Shown here: positions 22,861 to 31,409 of the stretch, piece by piece | Numbering within the stretch: the first letter of the stretch is position 1 | Layout: each line of letters begins with the position of its first letter | Origin: DATDCY01 sp031406795 [NCBI: Candidatus Rokuibacteriota bacterium] | GTDB lineage: Bacteria > JAUVQV01 | DNA length: 36,764 bases | Assembly: GCA_031406795.1 (NCBI GenBank) | Contig: JANOHV010000218.1 | Coordinates: 1-36,764, forward strand | Direction of reading: 5' to 3' | Translations under genes and position numbers: made by a program | The notes under the pieces: generated by a model | Database searches by the model: none | What the model saw: the letters and a program-made list of their open reading frames with translations, nothing else | What the model was told of the DNA's origin: nothing

Positions 22861-24318
22861 TCACGCGCCCTGTGGCTCGGGCCGACCGTCGGCTGCGACG
22901 CCAGGTGTTTGCCCGGTTTCCGGGGTGCGCACAACGGTGACGGTGCAGGGCGACTCGGCGGCGACGTGGGCCGAAACGCTGCCGATCAGGCGGCGCATCG
23001 TGGAGCTGCCGCGCGCGCCGATGACGATGTGCTCGACCTCGTTGGCACGCGCGTAGTCGACGAGCGCCGCCGCCGGGTCCGGCGACTCGAGGACGTGAAA
23101 CGAGATCTTGCCCGCCGGCAGCTCCAGAGCGTGCGCCCAACGCTTGAGAGCCGTCAGCTGCTGCATGTGAAGGCTTTCCCCGTTTTCATCGACGGCCGGA
23201 TCGAGAGTGACCAGAGAGGTCTTGCGCACGGTGACGCAGGTGAGCCGGGCGCTCTTCTCCGACAGGAAGATGCGCTGCGTCGCAAGGCGCAGCTCCTGCG
23301 ACAGGGCGTCCTCGCCGGGGGAGAGGTCGACGGCAACCATGAGGATCGGCACGGCGTCCAGGTGCCGGGAAACGGCCCAGGCGGCGACCGGGCCTGAGGT
23401 CGCGTACCGCATCCACCCACCCACCGCGCTGAAGAAACCGGCGCGCTCGCTGCGCTCGGCGCGCTCGGTGAGCACGACCTGGCCGGGGTTCTGAAGGGCA
23501 AAGGCGAGTTGCGCCGCGCTGCTGAACCGCCGCGCCGGATCCGCCTCCAGGCAGCGCAGGATGATCTCCTGCAGCCAGTCCGGACAATCCGCGTTGAGGG
23601 ACCGGGGAGGATCGGGCGCGGCGTACAGCCGCCGCCTGAGTCCGGCCTGGCTGGAGTCGCCGCCGAAGGGCAGCTCGCCGGTGACCAGCTCGTACATGAT
23701 CACCCCGAGCGAGAAGATGTCGCTCCGCGGGTCGCTGCGCACCCGCAGCACCTGTTCGGGGGAGATGTAGGCGTCCGTGCCCATCGGCTGGGTGATGACC
23801 TCGGCCATCAGGTCGGGGAGCTGATCGTGCCGCGAGAGGCCGAAATCGATGAACACCGCCTCGCCGCTCTCGCGGAAGAGGATGTTCCCCGGCGTGACGT
23901 CCAGGTGGATGACGTGTTGTCGGTGCAGGTCGTGCAGCGCCGTGGCCACGCGGGCGCCGATGCCGGCGACCTGCTCCGGCTCGAGCGGTCCGCTGCCGAG
24001 CCGGGCTTCGAGGGACGCGCCGGGGACGCGCTCCATGACGATATAGGGCTGGCCGTCCGCATCGCCGGCGGCGACGAAGCGGGGAACGTGCGGCCCTGCG
24101 AGCCGCGGCATGATCATCTGCTCGACCTCGAAACTGACGATCGGCCCCGGCTCGTCGAGGTCGCGCAGCTGGGGGAGCTTCATGAGCATCGGCAGGTCGG
24201 TCCCCTCCCGCGTCACCCGCCAGAGGGTCGCCATCCCGCCCTGGTGAACCTGCTCCTCGAGCGTGAAGCCGTCCAGCGATCCGCCGGGCGCCGGGGCCGT
24301 GCGCGCGCTGCCCGTCAT
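22861..24318 (-). CDS. Ser/Thr protein kinase-UspA fusion, paralogue 2 (catalytic Lys replaced)
   Basis: 485 residues; its ATG overlaps the phosphoesterase stop (TGATG). Same layout as paralogue 1: kinase domain with K47 in LMKLP, catalytic loop HLDVTPGN (138-145), DFG (158-160) and GTDAYISPEQ. A UspA domain follows, with GARG and LIGS. Here the loop keeps Asn145 but has Thr142 in place of the usual catalytic-loop Lys, the opposite loss from paralogue 1. No membrane segment is present, so both are soluble. Tandem duplication is clear from shared stretches such as GPHVPRFVAAGD and FHVLE. Partners or heterodimerisation are inference. Confidence 0.85.
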   Translation of the reverse strand: MTGSARTAPAPGGSLDGFTLEEQVHQGGMATLWRVTREGTDLPMLMKLPQLRDLDEPGPIVSFEVEQMIMPRLAGPHVPRFVAAGDADGQPYIVMERVPGASLEARLGSGPLEPEQVAGIGARVATALHDLHRQHVIHLDVTPGNILFRESGEAVFIDFGLSRHDQLPDLMAEVITQPMGTDAYISPEQVLRVRSDPRSDIFSLGVIMYELVTGELPFGGDSSQAGLRRRLYAAPDPPRSLNADCPDWLQEIILRCLEADPARRFSSAAQLAFALQNPGQVVLTERAERSERAGFFSAVGGWMRYATSGPVAAWAVSRHLDAVPILMVAVDLSPGEDALSQELRLATQRIFLSEKSARLTCVTVRKTSLVTLDPAVDENGESLHMQQLTALKRWAHALELPAGKISFHVLESPDPAAALVDYARANEVEHIVIGARGSSTMRRLIGSVSAHVAAESPCTVTVVRTPETGQTPGVAADGRPEPQGA

Positions 24319-25061
24319 CAGACCCCCGTCTCCAGCCGCGTGCCGAGCCAGGCCGGCAGCCCGGCCTCGATGATCTTGCGGGAAGCGGTCCCCACGTCGA
24401 ACGGCACGCGATGAAAGGTCAGCTGCCTGCGGGCCAGATCGTGGATCGCATAGCAGGCTGCCGGATTCCCGTCGCGCGGCTGCCCGACGGCTCCCAGCAC
24501 CGCGAGCCAGCGGTGGTGAGCGCCGAGCGGGATGCCGACACCGGCCACCGGGGCGAAATGGGCCACTCTTCCGAGCGATCCCTGGTGAAAAAGCGCGGGC
24601 ACGTGCAGGTGCCCGCAGAACGTGAAGCGCGACAGCGTCGCGTCCAGGCTCCGCCGGGCGTCGGTGGTCGTCGCGACATATTCCCACCCCTCCGGCTTCC
24701 AGGCGTTGGCGTGCACGTACAGGCTGTCCGCGCCCTCGCAGGAGCGGGGCAGACCGGCCAGGAACTCCCGCTGTCCCGGCGTGATGCGCGAGCGCGTCCA
24801 GGCGATGGCGGCCTGCGCATCCTCGCGCATCGTCCGCTCCGCGCCATCGAGCACCGCCGCGTCGTGGTTCCCGATCACGGCGAGGGCGCCCTGCCGCGTG
24901 AGGTCGAGGACGGTATCGAGCACCCACGCGGGGTCCGCGCCGTAGCCGACCAGATCACCGAGAAAGACATACCTTTCGACACCGCTGAACCGGGCGTGGT
25001 GAAGGCAGGCCTCCAGGGCCTCCCGGTTGGCGTGAACGTCGGCGAGCAACGCTATGCGCAT
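24318..25061 (-). CDS. Calcineurin-like metallophosphoesterase
   Basis: 247 residues from MRIALLADVHANREAL; a start 21 codons upstream would run through the terminator and is rejected. Metal-site motifs are complete: D8-x-H10, GDLVGYG (35-41), GNHD (64-67) and CGHLHVP. This is the YfcE/PrpE-like group of binuclear phosphatases. It is the first gene of the operon with the two kinase-Usp fusions and overlaps paralogue 2 by one base, so it is a plausible phosphatase counterpart. Substrate could equally be a phosphodiester or dinucleotide. Confidence 0.85.
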   Translation of the reverse strand: MRIALLADVHANREALEACLHHARFSGVERYVFLGDLVGYGADPAWVLDTVLDLTRQGALAVIGNHDAAVLDGAERTMREDAQAAIAWTRSRITPGQREFLAGLPRSCEGADSLYVHANAWKPEGWEYVATTTDARRSLDATLSRFTFCGHLHVPALFHQGSLGRVAHFAPVAGVGIPLGAHHRWLAVLGAVGQPRDGNPAACYAIHDLARRQLTFHRVPFDVGTASRKIIEAGLPAWLGTRLETGV

Positions 25062-25062
25062 G

Positions 25063-25111
25063 CGCCCAAAATAACAGAAGATCCGGCGGATGACTTCCTT
25101 CCCGCCGGATC
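25063..25111 (-). terminator. Intrinsic terminator after the 48-residue peptide gene
   Basis: On the minus strand GATCCGGCGG (25111-25102) pairs with CCGCCGGATC (25089-25080), followed by TTCTGTTATTTT. It lies just before the phosphoesterase start and separates that operon from the upstream gene. Confidence 0.65.
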
Positions 25112-25152
25112 CAGGCCAATCCAACCCTCGGGAGGTCGCACCCGCCCCGGAA

Positions 25153-25299
25153 CTACTTCTTCGGCTCGCCCGCGGGGGGGTGGGCCGGCATCTCGACCGC
25201 GTGTTCCGGCTGCATCTCGAGCGCGCCGCCGTGCGTCAGCACATAGTACGACCCGCCGATGAGCAACCCGGCTCCGAGGATAATGTATACCCATTTCAT
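25153..25299 (-). CDS. Small membrane peptide, 48 residues
   Basis: ATG preceded by AAAGGAGGTGAC, about the best ribosome binding site in the window. The peptide MKWVYIILGAGLLIGGSYYVL forms one membrane helix, followed by a short hydrophilic tail with His, Glu and Pro (EMQPEHAVEMPAHPP) ending KK. It lies between the terminator of the MFS gene and its own terminator. Unknown function; it may assist the transporter. Not large enough for most gene callers. Confidence 0.65.
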   Translation of the reverse strand: MKWVYIILGAGLLIGGSYYVLTHGGALEMQPEHAVEMPAHPPAGEPKK

Positions 25300-25331
25300 G
25301 ACCTGTCACCTCCTTTGCTCTCTTGATGATG

Positions 25332-25364
25332 AAAAACCGGCGGGTGGCACTCGCCACCCGCCGG
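25332..25364 (-). terminator. Strong intrinsic terminator of the MFS transporter gene
   Basis: A perfect 12-base stem, CCGGCGGGTGGC with GCCACCCGCCGG around a 4-base loop (25337-25364), followed on the minus strand by TTTTT (25336-25332). Confidence 0.85.
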
Positions 25365-25401
25365 CCTGGTCGGTCAACAATAACCGTTCAACAACCCGCG
25401 A

Positions 25402-27033
25402 TCAATGGGCTCCGTGCTCGTGCGTCGTGATGTCGCGGTCCTTGGTCTCCTTGAGGAAGAGGAAGCCCACGACCACCGTGATCAGCGAGACGATGATCGG
25501 GTACCAGAGGCCGTAGTAGATGTCCCCCTTCATAGCGACCATAGCCGTCGCCGTCAGCGGCAACATGCCGCCGAACCAGCCGTTGCCGATGTGGTACGGC
25601 AGCGACATCGACGTGTAGCGGATCCGGGTCGGGAAGAGCTCGACCAGGAACGCCGCGATCGGACCGTAGACCATCGTCACGTAGATCAGGAAGATGAAGA
25701 GGATGAGCAGGGTCATCGGGTAGTTGATCTTGCTCTTGTCGGCGGCGGCAGGATACCCCTTGGCCTTCAGGGTTTCCTTGACCAGGGCGTCATTGAAGCC
25801 CTCGATCTTGACGTCGTTGATCTGGGTAGTGACCTTCGTGCCCGCCGGGGCGTCGATGGCCGTGAAGTTCAGACCCAGCTTCGTCAGGGAGTCCTTCGTC
25901 TTGTCGCACTCCGTGAACTTGCTCCACGGCCCGACGAAGAGGTGGAACTGACAGTCGTTCGGGTCGGCGGTGACGGAGATCTGCGTGTTCTTATGGAAGG
26001 CCTCGAGGTCCGGGTTGACGTAGTGGGTCAGCGCCCCGAACAGCGGAAAGTACGTCAGCGCGGCGATCAGACAACCGGCGAGGATGATCTTGAGGCGGCC
26101 GATCTTGTCCGAGAGCCAGCCGAAGAAGATGAAGAACGGCGTGCCGAGCAGCAGCGAGGAGCCGATCAGCATGTAGGTCGTCAGGAAGTCGAGCTTGAGG
26201 GTGATCTGCATGAAGAACAGCGCGTAGAACTGCCCGGTGTACCAGACGACGCCTTGGCCCATCGTCGCGCCGAGCAGCGAGAGCAGCACGTACTTGTTGT
26301 TCGGGTAGCGCAGGAAGCTGTCGGTGAGCGGCGCCTTGGAGCCCTTGCCCTCTTCCTTCATCTTCTTGAAGAGCGGCGACTCGTGCAGCTTGAGCCGGAT
26401 CCAGATCGAGACGCCGAGCAGGACGATCGAGAGCCAGAACGGGATGCGCCAGCCCCAGGTCGCGAAGACCTCCTTGGGCAGCAGCGTGCGGGAGAGGCCG
26501 ATGACCAGCAGCGCCAGGAAGAAGCCGACCGTGGCCGTGGTCTGGATCCAGCTGGTGTTGTAGCCGCGCCGACCGTGCGCGGAGTGCTCGGCAACGTAGG
26601 TCGCCGCGCCGCCGTACTCGCCGCCGAGCGCGAGGCCCTGCAGCAGGCGCAGCGTCACGAGGATGATCGGGGCCACCCAACCGATGCTCTCGAAGGTCGG
26701 CAGCAGACCGACGCAGAAGGTCGCGAGACCCATGACGACGATGGTAACGAGGAACGTGTACTTGCGGCCGATCAGGTCGCCGATGCGGCCGAAGACCAGC
26801 GCGCCGAAGGGCCGGACGAGGAAGCCTGCCGCGTAGGTCGCGAAGGCCGACATCAGGGCCGCGGTCTCGTTCCCCTTCGGGAAGAAGAGAACGGCGAAGA
26901 ACGGGGCCAGCGTGGCGTACAGGTAGAAATCGTACCACTCGAAGACGGTACCGACCGACGAAGCAACGATAACCAGCTTTTCTTCCTGGCTGATCGGCGC
27001 TTTTGTGACTACTGCTTCTGTTGCTACGGCCAT
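25402..27033 (-). CDS. MFS transporter, metabolite:H+ symporter type, with large periplasmic insertion
   Basis: 543 residues; start after AAGGAGGTAG. MHS-family features include the N-terminal GTVFEWYDFYLYATLAPFF, the loop GRIGDLIGRKYTF, LRLLQGLALGGEYGGAATYVAEH and the mirrored loop GWLSDKIGRLK, with 12 predicted TM helices. Between TM9 and TM10, about residues 339-437 form an extra hydrophilic periplasmic domain with two cysteines (C361, C376) that could make a disulfide. The C-terminus ends THEHGAH. Relatives move organic acids such as acetate, alpha-ketoglutarate, shikimate or proline. It has its own sigma-54 promoter and terminator. Substrate unknown. Confidence 0.85.
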   Translation of the reverse strand: MAVATEAVVTKAPISQEEKLVIVASSVGTVFEWYDFYLYATLAPFFAVLFFPKGNETAALMSAFATYAAGFLVRPFGALVFGRIGDLIGRKYTFLVTIVVMGLATFCVGLLPTFESIGWVAPIILVTLRLLQGLALGGEYGGAATYVAEHSAHGRRGYNTSWIQTTATVGFFLALLVIGLSRTLLPKEVFATWGWRIPFWLSIVLLGVSIWIRLKLHESPLFKKMKEEGKGSKAPLTDSFLRYPNNKYVLLSLLGATMGQGVVWYTGQFYALFFMQITLKLDFLTTYMLIGSSLLLGTPFFIFFGWLSDKIGRLKIILAGCLIAALTYFPLFGALTHYVNPDLEAFHKNTQISVTADPNDCQFHLFVGPWSKFTECDKTKDSLTKLGLNFTAIDAPAGTKVTTQINDVKIEGFNDALVKETLKAKGYPAAADKSKINYPMTLLILFIFLIYVTMVYGPIAAFLVELFPTRIRYTSMSLPYHIGNGWFGGMLPLTATAMVAMKGDIYYGLWYPIIVSLITVVVGFLFLKETKDRDITTHEHGAH

Positions 27034-27231
27034 TGTGCACTACCTCCTTGTTGAGCGACCATGCCCTACATGCGACAGGGAGCGGTGTGTGTCATCGGTA
27101 ATCCGGTGGTTCTCGATGAACATGGCGTCTACTGCGGTACAGACACAGGTGCCACCAACAAACACCTCCCTCCCTGTTTGAGCCTCGAGCGTTTCATGCG
27201 CCATGTGCGGTATCATTGCTATTGCTTTGAT

Positions 27232-27248
27232 AGCAAATGCCGTGCCAA
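27232..27248 (-). promoter_or_regulatory. Consensus sigma-54 promoter of the MFS transporter
   Basis: On the minus strand TTGGCACGGCATTTGCT: TGGCAC-N5-TTGCT, fully consensus. Start near 27221, giving a leader of about 190 bases. Confidence 0.8.
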
Positions 27249-27279
27249 ATCCACGCGCAGGAATCGACAGATAATTTTG

Positions 27280-27301
27280 CTGCAATAACAAAGAATTGCA
27301 G
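27280..27301. promoter_or_regulatory. Candidate activator site upstream of the MFS sigma-54 promoter
   Basis: An inverted repeat CTGCAAT-N8-ATTGCAG, centred about 70 bases before the predicted start. The remainder of the 27034-27438 gap is AT-richer than the genes and shows no convincing gene. Confidence 0.4.
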
Positions 27302-27438
27302 ATAGAACAGGATTTCACTAATGCGGCCGCTCTATCAGCAGTGAATCAAACGTAACCGCGGGTAATTACAGACAAACAATTGTTACCGATAGTAGCATCA
27401 ACCACACTCGGCGCAGAGTTCTGCCCCGAAGAGCTCCT

Positions 27439-28722
27439 CTAGTGCATCAGGCGGTACTGAACGACATAGACGGCGGCGCCAGCGAAATAGCCGACCAGGG
27501 CCAGGCCGCTGATACGCCTCACGTACCAGAAGAAGTGGATCTTCTCCAGACCCATCGCGGCGACCCCGGCCGCGGAACCGATGATCAGGATCGATCCGCC
27601 GGTGCCGGCGCAGTAGGCGATGAACTCCCAAAGGAAGGAGTCGGTCGGAAACTGCGCCAGCTCGTACATCCCCATGGAAGCGGCCACCAGCGGCACGTTG
27701 TCCACGATCGCGCTGACCAGGCCGATGATCATGACGATGATGTCCTGCCGGCCGACCGTCTTGTCGAGCATCGCGGCCAGAGAGGAGAGGATGTGGCTGT
27801 GCTCCAGGGTGGCCACCGCGAGCAGGATGCCGATGAAGAAGACGATCGAGCTCATGTCGATCCGCACCAGGGCCCGCGCCAGCGTCAGGTGCTCCTTCTC
27901 GCTGTCCTCCTTGCCGCGGTGAACCAGTTCCCCGGTCAGCCAGAGAATGCCGAGCCCGAACAGGATCCCCATGAACGGCGGCAGGTGGGTCACTGTCTTG
28001 AAGATGGGCACGGCGACCAGCGTACCGATCCCCATGAAGAACATCAGGTTGCGCTCGAAGGCAGTGCAGCTCGAGGAGTCGCCGTTCTCGACCCGGACGG
28101 GCGAGGACACCGCTCGCCCCCTGAGCAGGTAGCCGGTGATCGCCAGAGGAACAAGCAGGTTGACGATCGAGGCGAGAAAGACCGCCTTCATGATGCCGAG
28201 CGACGAGATCTGGCCGCCGATCCAGAGCATCGTCGTGGTCACGTCGCCGATCGGCGACCAGGCGCCCCCGGCGTTGGCGGCGATGACGATCATGCCGGCG
28301 AAGAAAAGCCGGTCCTCCTGCTGGTCGAGGAGCTTCTTCATCAGCGAGATCATGACGATCGTGGTGGTCAGGTTGTCCAGCACGGAGCTCAGGAAGAACG
28401 TGACGAAGCCGACCAGCCACATCAGCGAGGAGAGCTTCGTCGTCTTGATCCGGCTGGTGATGACCTCGAAGCCGTTGTGGGCGTCGACCACCTCGACAAT
28501 GGTCATCGCCCCCATCAGGAAGAACACGATCTGCGCGGTCGCGGCCAGCGATTCGTTCAACTGCTCCCCGACGAGGTGGTGGGCTCCGCTCGCCATGGCG
28601 AAGAGGGTCCAGAGCAGACCCGCGCCGATGAGCGCCGAGGCGGACTTGTTGACTCGCAGCTGATGCTCAAGGGCAATTGCAGCGTAGGCAACGACGAAGA
28701 CAGCGACCAGCGCGGTGACCAT
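27439..28722 (-). CDS. nhaD: NhaD-type sodium/proton antiporter
   Basis: 427 residues from ATG 28722 (a longer upstream frame starts with Arg-rich sequence and is rejected). Ion-transporter superfamily features: many TM helices, QIVFFLMGAMTIVEVVDAHNGFEVI, SSVLDNLTTTIVMISLM (the conserved DN(L/V)TT motif), NAGGAWSPIGDVTTTMLW and the second-half counterpart SAIVDNVPLVAASMGM. NhaD exchanges Na+ or Li+ for H+ at the inner membrane. It lies 405 bases upstream of the MFS gene on the same strand but with a separate promoter region. No terminator is obvious after its stop. Confidence 0.88.
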   Translation of the reverse strand: MVTALVAVFVVAYAAIALEHQLRVNKSASALIGAGLLWTLFAMASGAHHLVGEQLNESLAATAQIVFFLMGAMTIVEVVDAHNGFEVITSRIKTTKLSSLMWLVGFVTFFLSSVLDNLTTTIVMISLMKKLLDQQEDRLFFAGMIVIAANAGGAWSPIGDVTTTMLWIGGQISSLGIMKAVFLASIVNLLVPLAITGYLLRGRAVSSPVRVENGDSSSCTAFERNLMFFMGIGTLVAVPIFKTVTHLPPFMGILFGLGILWLTGELVHRGKEDSEKEHLTLARALVRIDMSSIVFFIGILLAVATLEHSHILSSLAAMLDKTVGRQDIIVMIIGLVSAIVDNVPLVAASMGMYELAQFPTDSFLWEFIAYCAGTGGSILIIGSAAGVAAMGLEKIHFFWYVRRISGLALVGYFAGAAVYVVQYRLMH

Positions 28723-28819
28723 GCCCCCCCTACGCGACTTCGCGGAAGATCTTCTCCACGTCTGCCGCAAACATACAGGTCGTATTTCTTGCCTGTCAAG
28801 TTGCGGCACGACGGCTTTC

Positions 28820-28848
28820 TTGACACTTCCCCGGGGCCGGGGGAGAAT
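28820..28848 (+). promoter_or_regulatory. Possible sigma-70 promoter of the small membrane protein
   Basis: TTGACA (28820-28825), 17-base GC-rich spacer and GAGAAT (28843-28848). The start of transcription would fall almost on the ATG at 28857, implying a very short or absent leader. Confidence 0.4.
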
Positions 28849-28856
28849 GCGCCGCA

Positions 28857-29060
28857 ATGGGAAACGATCTCGCCGGGTTCCTCCGTTCGCTGACGGCCGC
28901 CAGCGCGTTTCGTCTTGTCCTGACTGTCGCCCTGACCACCGGGAGCGTGCTGCTGGCCTATCGGGACGCGGTGACCCCGGTCCTGCTGGTCGCGTGCAAC
29001 GCCTTCACGATCGCCGGGACCATTTACATGGAGTACCGGAACTACCTGGCGCGGCGGTGA
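28857..29060 (+). CDS. Small hydrophobic protein, 67 residues
   Basis: MGNDLAGFLRSLTAASAFRL opening with two likely membrane helices (LVLTVALTTGSVLLAY and VTPVLLVACNAFTIAGTIYM) and a basic tail YRNYLARR. No ribosome binding site is obvious, in line with a near-leaderless transcript. The 22-base gap to the phosphatidyltransferase gene suggests co-transcription and a possible accessory role in membrane lipid synthesis. I do not recognise a family. Confidence 0.6.
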   Translation: MGNDLAGFLRSLTAASAFRLVLTVALTTGSVLLAYRDAVTPVLLVACNAFTIAGTIYMEYRNYLARR

Positions 29061-29082
29061 GAGCTGCCGTGCGGACGAGCCG

Positions 29083-29772
29083 ATGACCGCACCTTCTGCG
29101 GCCCCTGGCGGCTTCGACTTCGACGCGGCCCAGAAGACGCAGCGTTCCGCGTTCATGGCGAGCATCGGTTTCGTCGACCGCCAGGTGAACCGTCGCGCGG
29201 CGGCGCTGCTGGTCAAGGCCGTCTACCGCACGAGCATCACGCCAAACCAGCTGACCTGGGTCTCGGCCGTCTTCGGCTGGGCCGCCGGCGGACTGTTCGC
29301 CCAAGGCGAGACGACCGCCTTCGTCCTGGCCGGTGTCGCCGCGCAACTTTCCTCGATCATCGACGGCGCCGACGGGATGCTGGCCCGCGCAAAGGGACTG
29401 AGTTCGCCGTTCGGGTCGCACCTGGACCTTTTCCTGGACCGCGTCATCGACTTCGCCATCTTCGCGGGGATCGCGGTGGGGGCGAGCCGGCACTTCCAGG
29501 CGCCGCACCTGCTCGCGCTGGGGCTCCTGGCAACGGGCCTCTACCAGCTCCAGATCATTCTCTTCTACCTGACGAAGAGCTACCTGAAGTCCGAAGAGCG
29601 TGGCGACACCGGCGAAGCGCGGGCGGTGCTCTACTGGCTGGTGCTGATCTTCGCCGTGACGAGCCGGCTGGACTTCTTCATCTACCTGCTGCTTGCCGAG
29701 ACGGTCGTTCTCGTCACCTTCCGGCTGGGGTACTTCGTCAGCCTCGGCAGCCGGGAGCCCGGGAGATCCTGA
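29083..29772 (+). CDS. CDP-alcohol phosphatidyltransferase
   Basis: 229 residues. The full family motif D-x2-DG-x2-AR-x8-G-x3-D-x3-D is present: D94, D97-G98, A101-R102, G111, D115, D119. Several TM helices follow. The enzyme transfers a phosphatidyl group (or a related phospho-alcohol) from a CDP-linked donor to an alcohol at the inner membrane. An extended soluble N-terminus (about 55 residues, QKTQRSAFMASIGFVDRQVNRR) resembles inositol-type family members more than PgsA. The acceptor cannot be decided from sequence. Convergent with a DUF3943 gene, ending nine bases from it. Confidence 0.85.
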   Translation: MTAPSAAPGGFDFDAAQKTQRSAFMASIGFVDRQVNRRAAALLVKAVYRTSITPNQLTWVSAVFGWAAGGLFAQGETTAFVLAGVAAQLSSIIDGADGMLARAKGLSSPFGSHLDLFLDRVIDFAIFAGIAVGASRHFQAPHLLALGLLATGLYQLQIILFYLTKSYLKSEERGDTGEARAVLYWLVLIFAVTSRLDFFIYLLLAETVVLVTFRLGYFVSLGSREPGRS

Positions 29773-29781
29773 GGCTCGCAA

Positions 29782-31365
29782 TCACAGGCGGTAAGTGACC
29801 CCGACGGAGTAGCGCGACTCCGTCCCCCGGCTGACCGTGTCCCGGATGGCACCACGACGACTTGACCAGCCGGCCGACGCCTCCACGGCCAGGGGCGTTC
29901 CGGGAATGGGCACCCCGAGATTGGCGTCGACCCGGAACCAGGTGTCCGCAGCGTGCACGTCGCCGGCGAGCTTGTCCTCGAATCGATCGAGACCCTCGAT
30001 CGATTCGTGATAGTGCAGAGCGGCCGCCGTGCCGATCGTCACTGGGCCGGCGCTGACTTCGACCCGGGCCTTGATGCTCGCCCCGTAGCCGTAGTAGTAG
30101 CCGTCGTAGAGCAGCGTGGTCTTCACGCCGGCGATGTCGCGATCCGCCGAGTAGTCGTTCAGAGCGTAAGCGTTGACGATCGCGAAGTCCGGATAGGCCT
30201 CCAGCGCCCAGGTGACGCCGAGCGCCGCGCCGCGCCAGTACCCCTCGTACACCGGCCCGAAGAGATGGACGATCGAATACTTGTCGCGGAAGTCCCGGGG
30301 CTCTTCCAGGTGCAGATCGGCTCCGGGGAGGACCTTGACTTTCCCGGCATCGTAGTCGGTGACCGGCGCCTTGCGAAGAAGCGTGAACGCGGAGCCGAAG
30401 CCGAGGATCGAGGCGCTGCCCCGGCCGTCCTCCCGCACCCGGCGCTCGAGCTGGCCGTAGAAGACCGCCCGGCTGAAGACGTCGAACTCCCGGACCGTTT
30501 CGCCATCGAGGCCCGCGCTGAGATTGAGGGTGCTCGAGAGCACCTCCCACCCCCGCCGGCTCTCGCTTCCCGGCGCGGTGAACCCGGGGGCGAGCGCCAG
30601 CCGCGAGCGCAGTCCGACGGTCGCGAAGCCGCCGGTGTCGGAGGCGTAGTGCGAGTCGACGCTCGCGGCGCCGAGCGAGAGATAGACGCCGTACCCGGGC
30701 AGCGTCTGGCGGTCGGTGGGGAGGGGACGGGAGGCGGGGTCGAGCAGCGCGTGCAGTCCCAGCACCGGGTGGATGAAGCCAAGAGTTCGCGCCACCGGAC
30801 CTGGCCGGGTGATGAGATAGCGCGAGAGCTGATACCAGGGTTCGCCGATGGAGAGCCCGCCGAACACCGACATGAACATGTCGTTGACGGAGACGACTTC
30901 CCGCCATTCGACGATGAGCTCCCAGTAGAGGGACGCGAATGTCGAGAGCAGGAATGAATCCTTCACCCCGAGGTTGTTGGCCCGCCCCAGCGAGTAGTAC
31001 ACGCCGCCGGCGGGGGCGTGGGTCCAGTTGGTCTTGAAGCCGTTGGAGTCGAAACGCACTCCCTCGAGTTCCAGCAGCCTTCTCTTCTGGTCCTCCCCCG
31101 TGAGTTCGAATTGCCAGTCCTCGACGAAGCCGGCAGCGACCCAGTAGCGGATGTTCTCGTACAGCAGGACCGTGGAGAACTCCAGCAGGGCCCGCTGTCC
31201 CTGAGGAGACGGCGCGCTCTGGGCGGTGGCCGGTGGGCGGTAGACGAGCTGCACCTCCCGGCCGACGTCTACGTCCACGTCTGCGGCGGGGGCGGCCGCG
31301 CAGGGGACTGCGGCGGCAGCAAGCCCCAGCGCAGCCGCGCCGAGGAGAGCGGCCGCAGGCCTCAT
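29782..31365 (-). CDS. DUF3943 outer-membrane protein
   Basis: 527 residues from ATG 31365, giving a normal signal peptide (RPAAALLGAAALGLAAAAVPCAAA). An upstream ATG at 31440 would overlap the neighbouring gene and bury the signal. DUF3943 signature: NGFKTNWTHAPAGGVYYSLGR, WELIVEWREVVSVNDM and FGGLSIGEPWYQLSRYL. The C-terminal half has alternating amphipathic strands and ends in YSVGVTYRL, an aromatic/hydrophobic barrel terminus. It is probably an outer-membrane beta-barrel with unknown function. Encoded 44 bases after a PAP2 phosphatase and likely co-transcribed with it. Confidence 0.8.
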   Translation of the reverse strand: MRPAAALLGAAALGLAAAAVPCAAAPAADVDVDVGREVQLVYRPPATAQSAPSPQGQRALLEFSTVLLYENIRYWVAAGFVEDWQFELTGEDQKRRLLELEGVRFDSNGFKTNWTHAPAGGVYYSLGRANNLGVKDSFLLSTFASLYWELIVEWREVVSVNDMFMSVFGGLSIGEPWYQLSRYLITRPGPVARTLGFIHPVLGLHALLDPASRPLPTDRQTLPGYGVYLSLGAASVDSHYASDTGGFATVGLRSRLALAPGFTAPGSESRRGWEVLSSTLNLSAGLDGETVREFDVFSRAVFYGQLERRVREDGRGSASILGFGSAFTLLRKAPVTDYDAGKVKVLPGADLHLEEPRDFRDKYSIVHLFGPVYEGYWRGAALGVTWALEAYPDFAIVNAYALNDYSADRDIAGVKTTLLYDGYYYGYGASIKARVEVSAGPVTIGTAAALHYHESIEGLDRFEDKLAGDVHAADTWFRVDANLGVPIPGTPLAVEASAGWSSRRGAIRDTVSRGTESRYSVGVTYRL

Positions 31366-31409
31366 CCGCCTCCGCCACACGGCGACCGGATCCCCGGACA
31401 GCGCCGCAG

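Noticed and set aside
21455-23056. 533-residue plus-strand frame over the kinase-Usp gene
   Set aside because: Shadow of a clear minus-strand kinase.
27040-27318. 92-codon minus-strand frame in the MFS leader
   Set aside because: Contains the sigma-54 promoter and has no good ribosome binding site or recognisable motif.
25405-28893. Long plus-strand frames (549 and 483 residues) over the MFS and NhaD genes
   Set aside because: Highly charged low-information sequence; reverse strands encode normal membrane transporters.
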